This document shows positions 1 to 5,636 of a stretch of 7,224 nt of DNA, in pieces (within the stretch, counting starts at the first letter, position 1; every line of letters starts with the position of its first letter). The notes beneath the pieces are model-generated. The model ran no database searches and was not told the origin of the DNA. It saw only the letters and a program-made list of their open reading frames with translations. The DNA is from Dethiosulfatibacter sp. (GTDB taxonomy: Bacteria > Bacillota > Clostridia > Tissierellales > Dethiosulfatibacteraceae), in contig JAUVAG010000050.1 of NCBI GenBank assembly GCA_030591825.1, positions 1 to 7,224 of the forward strand. The letters run 5' to 3'. A program made the position numbers and the translations under genes.

Positions 1-2291
1 ATTTCGTCCCCTTTAATTACAACATTTATTTCTTCACCTTCATATTTAAATCTTGTTGCGGTTTTTCCAGATAATGTGGAATTTACTCCGCTTGCTATTC
101 CATATGAAGTAAGGCCGTATTGGGCAGCTTTGTTCTTGTTGATATTAACATGAACCTCAGGTATTCCTTCCTCAAGAGATGTAGTCACCTCCCTTGTACC
201 TTCAATCTGCATCATTATACCCTTTATTTCATTACTTATCTGCTCAAGGATTTCAATATCATTTCCCCTTATACTTACGCTGATTCCTCCGCCACCGAAG
301 CCTCCTGCCATCATCATTGATGCTGAAGAAACTCCAATTTCAGCTCCTGCAATATCCTTTGATAGCTTTCTTACTTCATCTGCAACTTCAAAGGTTGACC
401 TGTCCCTTTCTGAAGGATCCTTAAGCATTACTATCATGGATGCAATATTTCCTGAACTTCCACCCATGGGACCCATGTTGCCTCCTGATCCTATGCTTGA
501 GAATACATAGTCTACATCTGAGATTTCATAAAGAATACTTTCTATTTCTGTGACAACTGCTTCTGTTTCTGCAAGCTCTGCTCCAGTTGGAAGACTTACA
601 TCTATGTTCAGCTGTCCTTCATCTGTGCTTGGAAAAAATGAGGATCCTACAGTCACGAGAGAGGCCGCACTAGCAAAAAAGATTGCGATGCTCAGTACCA
701 CTACAATTATCCTGTGTCTCAATCCTGCCTTAAGTACTCTTTTGTATACCTTTCTTATCTTGTTTAGGAATCCTTTGTCAAGGTTTTCTCCCTCTTCCTC
801 TGCATGAATGTCAAACTTGATGTTCTTTATTGTAAGAAGCTTTGATGACATCATTGGAATAAGTGTCAATGCAACTCCCAGTGAACTTATGAGTGCAAAG
901 GTGATTGTCATTGCCAATTCCCTGAATATTGTAGATGTTATACCTTCAACAAATACTATTGGAAGGAACACCGCCACAGTTGTTAGTGTGGATGCAGTAA
1001 CAGCAGCAGACACTTCATTTGCTCCCAGTATTGAGGATTCCTTTATGTTTAGACCCTCGGTCCTGTGCCTGAATATATTTTCAAGAACAACGATGGAATT
1101 GTCTACAAGCATTCCTATTCCCAATGCCATACCTCCAAGAGTCATCATGTTCATTGTAACATTTGAAAAATACATGAGTATGAAGGTTGCTATTATGGAA
1201 ATTGGTATTGTCAATGATATTATGACAGTAGATCTTATATTCCTTAGGAAAAGGAACAGTATAAGAACTGCCAGAAGTCCTCCCATAAGAGCACTCTGAA
1301 TCATCCTGCTTATAGCCATATTTATAAAGTCGGCCTGGTCAAATACAGTCTTTATCACTATGTTTGGATATTCCTTTTCAAGCTTTTCTATCTCTTTGTG
1401 TACATTTCTGCTGACATTTACCGTGTTTACACCAGACTGCTTCATTATTGATAGTTCCAGTGTATCAGTGCCGTTGAACTTGGCTATGTTTGTTCTTTCG
1501 GTATTTACAAGATCAACTGTTCCAAGATCCTTAAGCTTGACTATTCCTCCTGTCATGAGAGGAATATTTGCATTTTTTATTTCATTAACAGATTCATATT
1601 CTCCAAGGGTTCTAACAGTAAGTGCCTTGTCTCCCTTGTAAACCTCTCCACCTGGAAGGTTCATATTGTCTCCGGCAAGAATCTGTGATATATAGTCTGA
1701 ACTCAGTCCATATCCTCTTACCTTGTCCTCTGCAAGCTCGATTTCAACTTCTCTTTCGTAGCCTCCCATAACATCAACGGAAGCAACTCCTTCTATTCTC
1801 TCAATCCTTGCCTTAACAATATCTTCGGCTATATTTTGAGTTGTGAACAAGTCACCCTCGCTCTCTATTGTCATATAGAGTATAGGCATCGCATTTGGAT
1901 CGAATTTGAAAACAGTAGGACTGCTTGAATCTTCCGGAAGATATCCTTTAACAAGGTCTATCTTCTCCCTCATTTCCAATGCAGCAAATTCCATGTCCGT
2001 ACCGAAGTCGAACTGAAGTATTACTAGTGAACTTCCCTCCATGGAATATGACTGGATTGAATCTATGTTTTCAACTGTTGTTAGTACATCTTCCAAAGGC
2101 TTCGTTATAAGTGTTTCCATTTCCTCAGGACCTACTCCTGAATATGTTGTGGACACTACAGCAATAGGAAATTCAATTGAAGGCAGTAGATCTATGGGCA
2201 AAAGAGAAAGAGACACCGAACCCACAAGCATCACTATCATTATGATCATCACTATTGTAACGGGTCTTTTAACTGCAAATCTTGATAGCAT
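1..2291 (-). CDS. RND-family multidrug/solute efflux permease (AcrB/HAE type), C-terminus cut by window edge
   Basis: This is an inner-membrane proton-driven exporter of the resistance-nodulation-division superfamily. Seen: 763 complete codons remain open to the left edge; family members are about 1000-1050 residues, so roughly a quarter is missing. The N-terminus (FAVKRPVTIVMIMIV, residues 5-19) is the usual RND first helix, followed by a porter domain to about residue 325. TM2-TM4 lie at about 333-402, and TM4 carries GMALGIGMLVDNSIVVLENI. D397 matches the first proton-relay Asp of AcrB, while the second Asp position is N398. TM5-6 follow, then a charged linker, TM7 at about 540-560 and the start of the second porter domain. 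Glycine-rich stretches occur near residues 598-612 and 660-667. The ATG at 2291 was chosen because AAGGGGTGAG, inside the end of the upstream adaptor gene, gives a well-spaced ribosome binding site. The gene follows the adaptor by 2 nt and is surely co-transcribed. Substrate cannot be told from sequence. Confidence 0.95.
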   Translation of the reverse strand, partial: MLSRFAVKRPVTIVMIIMIVMLVGSVSLSLLPIDLLPSIEFPIAVVSTTYSGVGPEEMETLITKPLEDVLTTVENIDSIQSYSMEGSSLVILQFDFGTDMEFAALEMREKIDLVKGYLPEDSSSPTVFKFDPNAMPILYMTIESEGDLFTTQNIAEDIVKARIERIEGVASVDVMGGYEREVEIELAEDKVRGYGLSSDYISQILAGDNMNLPGGEVYKGDKALTVRTLGEYESVNEIKNANIPLMTGGIVKLKDLGTVDLVNTERTNIAKFNGTDTLELSIMKQSGVNTVNVSRNVHKEIEKLEKEYPNIVIKTVFDQADFINMAISRMIQSALMGGLLAVLILFLFLRNIRSTVIISLTIPISIIATFILMYFSNVTMNMMTLGGMALGIGMLVDNSIVVLENIFRHRTEGLNIKESSILGANEVSAAVTASTLTTVAVFLPIVFVEGITSTIFRELAMTITFALISSLGVALTLIPMMSSKLLTIKNIKFDIHAEEEGENLDKGFLNKIRKVYKRVLKAGLRHRIIVVVLSIAIFFASAASLVTVGSSFFPSTDEGQLNIDVSLPTGAELAETEAVVTEIESILYEISDVDYVFSSIGSGGNMGPMGGSSGNIASMIVMLKDPSERDRSTFEVADEVRKLSKDIAGAEIGVSSASMMMAGGFGGGGISVSIRGNDIEILEQISNEIKGIMMQIEGTREVTTSLEEGIPEVHVNINKNKAAQYGLTSYGIASGVNSTLSGKTATRFKYEGEEINVVIKGDE

Positions 2292-2293
2292 TC

Positions 2294-3406
2294 CTACTCA
2301 CCCCTTACAACTTTGACTTTTATTCCATCGCTAATATAATTCTGCCCCTTGGTGATTATCTTTTCGCCATCTTCCAGGCCGGATATTATCTCAACCATAT
2401 ATCCAGTATCAAGGCCTGTTTCAACTATTCTTTCAAAGACAACACCTTCTGATTCAACATAAACTATACTATTTCCATCCTTTTCAAGTACTGCATCTCC
2501 TGGAACTGAAATCACATCTTCCCTTAAGTCAGTATTAACTGTAACCTGTGCAAACATTCCAGCCTTTACCTTACCGTTGTTTTCAGCACTAATCTTTACT
2601 GGATAAAGATTGTTCATCATGTCAACTGAATCACTGACTGAAAGAATTACAGCCTCAGCATCTATATCTGCTGATTCAACTTGAAGATTCACTTTCTGTC
2701 CCTCGTATATTTTATTCACTATATTTTCAGGCACGTTGATTTCAATGACAACACTGTCAAGATCCATGATTATAACTGCAGCCTGTCCGTTTGAAGCCAT
2801 TTCACCTGCTTCAATATTAACAGCTGTAACAGTACCAGAAATTGGAGCCTTTACATCAATATTATCAAGAGCGTCCATAGCCTGGTTGTATCCAAGTCTT
2901 GCCTGGTCAAGTCCTTTGGATGCAGCCTCAAGAGGCTTGTCTGAAGCGGCAAGCTCGGCCTGGTCGTACTGTGCTTTTGAAACCACACCTTCTGCGTAAA
3001 GCTCTTTGGTCCTTGCAAAGGAGTCCTTTGCCATGGTTATCTGCTCTTTGGTCATTTCATAACTTGCCAAGGCTCCGGAATAGGCTGCATAAGCCTGGTC
3101 AACCTGGTTCTGTATGTTTTCACCGTCAAGAATAAAGAGAAGCTGATCCTTTTCAACAGAGTCTCCCACTTTCACCTTCACCTCTTCGACTTCAGCCATG
3201 ACCATAGGATTTACACTTACATCCTTGTCAGCAAAGACCTTTCCAGAAAAAGTATTTTCTATATAAAGCTCGTTTCTGTCAACTGTTTCAATCTCTACTG
3301 CTATATAGCTTTCCTCCACTTCTTCAACTTCTGCCTTGCCACCACAGGCTGTCAACGCAAGGGCTAAAGCTAAGGTTAGAATTATCAAAATATGTTTCCT
3401 TTTCAT
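2294..3406 (-). CDS. RND efflux adaptor, HlyD/membrane-fusion family lipoprotein
   Basis: This is the extracytoplasmic adaptor of the RND pump encoded directly downstream. Seen: 370 residues, with a basic N-terminus, hydrophobic core and lipobox LTAC (residues 18-21), so the mature protein would be lipid-anchored at Cys21. Domain order is typical of the family: first half of a lipoyl-like domain (about 69-96), helical hairpin (about 98-182, with Ala/Gln-rich coiled-coil character), second lipoyl half with the motif VKAPISGTVTAVNIEAGE (185-202), beta-barrel (about 218-295) and a membrane-proximal domain (about 296-368). In a Gram-positive cell no TolC is expected, so the adaptor probably works with the permease alone; that is inference. 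The start at 3406 has TAGGAGA 6 nt upstream. Its promoter and a TetR-type operator lie just ahead. Its last codons contain the ribosome binding site of the permease gene, suggesting translational coupling. Confidence 0.95.
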   Translation of the reverse strand: MKRKHILIILTLALALALTACGGKAEVEEVEESYIAVEIETVDRNELYIENTFSGKVFADKDVSVNPMVMAEVEEVKVKVGDSVEKDQLLFILDGENIQNQVDQAYAAYSGALASYEMTKEQITMAKDSFARTKELYAEGVVSKAQYDQAELAASDKPLEAASKGLDQARLGYNQAMDALDNIDVKAPISGTVTAVNIEAGEMASNGQAAVIIMDLDSVVIEINVPENIVNKIYEGQKVNLQVESADIDAEAVILSVSDSVDMMNNLYPVKISAENNGKVKAGMFAQVTVNTDLREDVISVPGDAVLEKDGNSIVYVESEGVVFERIVETGLDTGYMVEIISGLEDGEKIITKGQNYISDGIKVKVVRGE

Positions 3407-3412
3407 ATTAAA

Positions 3413-3419
3413 TCTCCTA
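3413..3419 (-). promoter_or_regulatory. Ribosome binding site of the efflux adaptor
   Basis: TAGGAGA on the minus strand lies 6 nt before the ATG at 3406. It supports this start for the lipoprotein adaptor, whose signal peptide begins directly there. Confidence 0.8.
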
Positions 3420-3432
3420 ATTTATCATTCCG

Positions 3433-3446
3433 ACCGACTGGTCAGT
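3433..3446. promoter_or_regulatory. Probable TetR/AcrR-family operator controlling the efflux operon
   Basis: ACCGACTGGTCAGT is an imperfect palindrome of the form ACNGACNNGTCNGT, with 5 of 7 positions matching in each arm. Palindromes with GAC and GTC half-sites are common as TetR/AcrR operators ahead of efflux genes; that is family knowledge. The site lies immediately downstream of the predicted -10 box and covers the expected transcription start, an arrangement suited to repression. No TetR gene is present in the window; it may lie past the left edge, beyond the permease, or elsewhere. Confidence 0.6.
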
Positions 3447-3452
3447 TCTTAA

Positions 3453-3481
3453 ATGATAGCACATGTTCACAATTAATACAA
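3453..3481 (-). promoter_or_regulatory. Promoter of the efflux operon (extended -10)
   Basis: On the minus strand a -35 box TTGTAT (3476-3481) is separated by exactly 17 nt from a -10 box TATCAT (3453-3458). The -10 is preceded by TGC, making an extended -10 element. Five of six -10 bases and four of six -35 bases match the vegetative sigma consensus. The start point would fall near 3446, leaving a leader of about 40 nt before the adaptor ATG. Confidence 0.65.
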
Positions 3482-3540
3482 CCTACTCTATGTTTTATTT
3501 TCCTGAATTTCCTATAGCTTGATTTAATACCCATTTACTA

Positions 3541-3568
3541 TTGTTTTTTTCGAGAATAGTGATAATAT
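3541..3568 (+). promoter_or_regulatory. Possible promoter of the rubredoxin-like gene
   Basis: TTGTTT (3541-3546) and TAATAT (3563-3568) are 16 nt apart on the plus strand, and TGA precedes the second box as an extended -10. The region is so AT-rich, running into an alternating AT tract to about 3578, that other -10 placements such as GATAAT at 3561 are possible. The call is therefore tentative. Confidence 0.4.
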
Positions 3569-3578
3569 ATATATATAT

Positions 3579-3595
3579 GCATTCTTTTGGGATGC
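3579..3595 (+). other. Small hairpin in the leader of the rubredoxin-like gene
   Basis: GCATTC and GGATGC can pair around a 5-nt TTTTG loop, giving 6 pairs of which one is a G-U wobble. It ends 8 nt before the ribosome binding site TAGGAGG (3604-3610), which is 7 nt before the ATG at 3618. It could shape the leader transcript, but it is short and may be chance. Confidence 0.3.
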
Positions 3596-3617
3596 TTAAT
3601 TTCTAGGAGGTATTAAA

Positions 3618-3953
3618 ATGGAAAACTTATTAAGATGTACCGCATGCGGATACGTTACTGAAAAAGACATGTTGGGAGATAAATGTCCCAAGTGTGGAGC
3701 TCCAAGGGAAAAATTCGAAGAATTAAGTGAAGAAGCAACTGAAAAGATTATTACTTCCGACAGGACTAATGATATACATATGGATATAATAAACCTTTGC
3801 ATGGCTATAGAAGAACTAGCAGAAGAAGGCGAAGAGATTGGCCTTGACCCTAACTGCATTGCTGTATTTGAAAAGGCACAAAACAAGGCGTGGGAACTTA
3901 AGCAATTGTGCAAGGCTGAATTGGCTGGCCATGTTGCAAAAGGCAAGTGGTAA
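3618..3953 (+). CDS. Small rubredoxin-like (Cys4) protein with a helical C-terminal domain
   Basis: Seen: 111 residues. The first 33 form a rubredoxin-like or rubrerythrin-C-terminal-type metal knuckle pair: C7-T-A-C10-G and C23-P-K-C26-G-A-P. This would bind one iron (or zinc) with four cysteines. Residues 37-111 contain no known catalytic motif but look like two or three helices, including SDRTNDIHMDIINL (47-60), an acidic stretch EELAEEGEE (65-73), Cys61, Cys80 and Cys98, and the ending AELAGHVAKGKW (100-111). I have the impression that this tail, including the SDRxND and GHxxKGKW motifs, recurs in clostridial rubredoxin-like proteins; its function is unknown to me. It lacks the diiron ferritin-like ligand sets of full rubrerythrin. 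A role in electron transfer or oxidative-stress defence is inference. The start is set by TAGGAGG 7 nt upstream. It is a single-gene unit, divergent from the efflux operon and closed by its own terminator. Confidence 0.85.
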   Translation: MENLLRCTACGYVTEKDMLGDKCPKCGAPREKFEELSEEATEKIITSDRTNDIHMDIINLCMAIEELAEEGEEIGLDPNCIAVFEKAQNKAWELKQLCKAELAGHVAKGKW

Positions 3954-3983
3954 CAGTCACTCTATAACATTATATTCAATAGT

Positions 3984-4023
3984 AAAAAATCTTCTACAGG
4001 ATTGTTCCCGTAGAAGATTTTTT
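3984..4023. terminator. Strong bidirectional Rho-independent terminator
   Basis: AAAAAATCTTCTAC (3984-3997) and GTAGAAGATTTTTT (4010-4023) form a perfect 14-bp inverted repeat around a 12-nt loop. The A-run and T-run make it work as an intrinsic terminator on both strands. It ends the rubredoxin-like transcript 31 nt after its stop codon. On the other strand it is the first convincing terminator after the sulfur operon, about 150 nt beyond the DUF1622 stop. Confidence 0.9.
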
Positions 4024-4173
4024 ATGTATTAATGTATGGTTTCGTGTAGAATCCTGTAACAATTCCCTACTCCCTCAACACGATAATCCAATATTTATAA
4101 GGATGATTATCGTATCTCGAAGTCGAGACCTCACTGTCACATGATACTACACTTGCTATTTATCAACTGTTCT
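4024..4173. other. Noncoding stretch with two inverted repeats between convergent units
   Basis: No gene is seen here. A 9-bp perfect inverted repeat, ACGATAATC (4080-4088) and GATTATCGT (4105-4113), encloses 16 nt. A second small one, TCTCGA/TCGAGA (4115-4128), has a 2-nt gap. Neither is followed by a T-run on either strand, so they are not classical terminators. On the minus strand they would lie in the 3' untranslated region of the sulfur operon, where they could protect the message end, or they could be protein binding sites. Confidence 0.45.
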
Positions 4174-4527
4174 CTATTTCCACAGATGGTCCTCGTGAGG
4201 CTGAAGTTCCTTTTCAAGAAAGAATCCCATTACTGTCCTTATAAGAACTATTCCTCCCAGAATTATGAGTTCCTCATAAGATGGGTTTGCTATCGATTCG
4301 ACAACATCCGCTACAATTAAAACCTCTAGACCCAATAATATATATGAGCCTAGTTTAATTCTGAGTTCCTCCCTTAAATTATGCATGACCATTTTGCCTC
4401 TTTTATGGATTTCGCTGTATATTAATCTTATACAAGTAAGGAATACTCCCCAAACCATTATTAATACAGCCATCATCGCTATCACTACTGAAACATCATG
4501 CAATATAACATGAGGATAATCAATCAT
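4174..4527 (-). CDS. DUF1622 family small membrane protein
   Basis: Seen: 117 residues with three hydrophobic segments at about 10-34, 58-79 and 86-105, joined by a basic loop (HKRGKMVMHNLREELRIK, about 41-58). The pattern LGLEVLIVADVVESI followed by PSYEELIILGGIVLIRTVMGFFLEKEL matches the DUF1622 family of inner-membrane proteins, whose biochemical role is not established. The length is normal for the family. The ATG at 4527 has TAGGTGAT a few bases upstream, overlapping the stop of the preceding YeeE-like gene; the gap is 8 nt. It is the last gene of the sulfur operon, so a role accessory to the transporter pair is a reasonable inference, but nothing in its own residues proves it. Confidence 0.85.
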   Translation of the reverse strand: MIDYPHVILHDVSVVIAMMAVLIMVWGVFLTCIRLIYSEIHKRGKMVMHNLREELRIKLGSYILLGLEVLIVADVVESIANPSYEELIILGGIVLIRTVMGFFLEKELQPHEDHLWK

Positions 4528-4535
4528 ATAATCAC

Positions 4536-5096
4536 CTACAATCCAAAAAATTCAAGCAGCAACATTATGACCGCCAGTATAACAGCAAAGGGAATAGTAT
4601 ATCTAAAAGATCTTCCATCCATTTCATCAAAGAGTGATTTTTCACTATACCCGTCCTCGGATAATATGTTATTTCTTTTTAGAACACTGTACATGGATGC
4701 AAATAATCCAGAACCTATTATTATTCCTACTACTCCTCCTAGCAATCCATCAACATAACCATTTCCAACCGCTCCAGCCAAGGTTCCAGGACAATACCCA
4801 AGAGTGGCAAAACCTATACCAAATATAAGTCCACCTATTATGGAATTTTTTACAGAACCCGGCTTGATATGAAGCTTGATCAATCCCTTTGGATAAAGAA
4901 GGCTGACTCCCATCATTGTGACAATAACTGCAGCAAGCATGATTTTCAGAACAGTAAAATCCTGAAGTCTAAGTTGACCCAATATCACATCGTACTTGGT
5001 TGTCCCACCCTTCTGGAGTAGAAATCCAAAAGCTATTCCTGTAAGAAATCCAAAAAATAATTGAAGGCCTTTGTTTTCATATATTTTATTCATCAT
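4536..5096 (-). CDS. YeeE/YedE (DUF395) sulfur-transport protein, half-size, second of pair
   Basis: This is a membrane protein of the YeeE/YedE family, whose full-length members (TsuA type) import thiosulfate using conserved cysteines along the channel. Seen: 186 residues, about half a full-length member, with hydrophobic segments near 11-28, 48-68, 84-110, 115-137 and 166-186. The signature FGIGFATLGYCPGTLAGAVG (92-111) carries the only cysteine, Cys102. A hydrophilic, acidic stretch (about 141-163) precedes the last helix. It lies 12 nt after the other half-size YeeE gene, so the two probably form a heteromeric transporter. The start is the first of two adjacent ATGs (5096), 8 nt after AGGAGG; the second Met would shorten it by one residue. 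Family assignment is firm; the transported species is inferred to be thiosulfate or a related sulfur compound. Confidence 0.9.
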   Translation of the reverse strand: MMNKIYENKGLQLFFGFLTGIAFGFLLQKGGTTKYDVILGQLRLQDFTVLKIMLAAVIVTMMGVSLLYPKGLIKLHIKPGSVKNSIIGGLIFGIGFATLGYCPGTLAGAVGNGYVDGLLGGVVGIIIGSGLFASMYSVLKRNNILSEDGYSEKSLFDEMDGRSFRYTIPFAVILAVIMLLLEFFGL

Positions 5097-5108
5097 AACA
5101 TCACCCTC

Positions 5109-5621
5109 CTATATTCCATATATAAGCAGCGCAGTCACGATACCGCCTATAAAGAAAGCACATACAGCAATCCAGCTCAATACTGAAAGCTGTCCTGTGC
5201 CACTTATTCCATGACCACTTGTGCATCCTCCTGACCATCTCGAACCAATAGCAATTATAACGCCTCCGAACATAGCCACCACAAATCTCAGGAAGAATCC
5301 TTCAGAAATCTCATTTGCCCACATTGGTGGAACTGTGACAATTCCAAAATCCCCAGACAATTTTGCAGAAATAAAAGATCCAAAAACAATACCGATTACC
5401 AGCATAAATGCCCAATCCACTTCGGGAGCAGTTTTTAGATAGAATTCATTCTTCTCCACGTATTCTTTATCGAAAATTTTTCTTATCATTCCACTGGCTC
5501 TGGCATATGATGTTGATGTACCTATTACCTTGTCCGATATCAGCAGGGCAATTATATTTAGTACCCCTATAAGTGCTCCCACAACATAGGGAGACCATTT
5601 AACCATGGTAAATACATTCAT
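5109..5621 (-). CDS. YeeE/YedE (DUF395) sulfur-transport protein, half-size, first of pair
   Basis: Seen: 170 residues with hydrophobic segments at about 11-29, 70-88, 110-126 and 146-169. It has the family hallmark GSRWSGGCTSGHGISGTGQL (126-145), in which Cys133 is the conserved channel cysteine; Cys154 lies in the next helix. The N-terminal part contains GTSTSYARASGMI (34-46), which resembles the SxS turn of the other repeat in full-length YeeE but has no cysteine. This half and the following gene carry different signatures (GGCTSGHG here, GYCPGT there), so they are complementary halves rather than duplicates. The ATG at 5621 has AAGGGGGT about 6 nt upstream and follows the metallo-beta-lactamase/rhodanese stop by 15 nt. 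It acts in the cytoplasmic membrane; passing imported sulfur to the rhodanese partner is inference. Confidence 0.9.
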   Translation of the reverse strand: MNVFTMVKWSPYVVGALIGVLNIIALLISDKVIGTSTSYARASGMIRKIFDKEYVEKNEFYLKTAPEVDWAFMLVIGIVFGSFISAKLSGDFGIVTVPPMWANEISEGFFLRFVVAMFGGVIIAIGSRWSGGCTSGHGISGTGQLSVLSWIAVCAFFIGGIVTALLIYGI

Positions 5622-5636
5622 TATGAAACCCCCTTA

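Noticed and set aside
808..1299. Plus-strand open frame of 163 codons, with smaller ones at 550-807, 1360-1641 and 2041-2316.
   Set aside because: They lie antisense to the RND permease, have no recognisable domain or ribosome binding site, and their composition is that expected from the complementary strand of a membrane protein.
3424..3457. Outer inverted repeat ATCATT/AATGAT flanking the TetR-type palindrome, considered as an extended operator.
   Set aside because: The right arm overlaps the predicted -10 box (TATCAT on the minus strand), the arms are only 6 bp, and their centre is offset by one base from the palindrome; chance is likely.
3563..3578. Alternating AT tract considered as a PerR or Fur box for the rubredoxin-like gene.
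   Set aside because: It does not match the spaced TTATAAT-type inverted repeat; it is a simple dinucleotide run within an AT-rich promoter.
3596..3946. Minus-strand open frame opposite the rubredoxin-like gene.
   Set aside because: The plus-strand gene has the Cys4 motif, a strong ribosome binding site and a terminator; the opposite frame has none of these.
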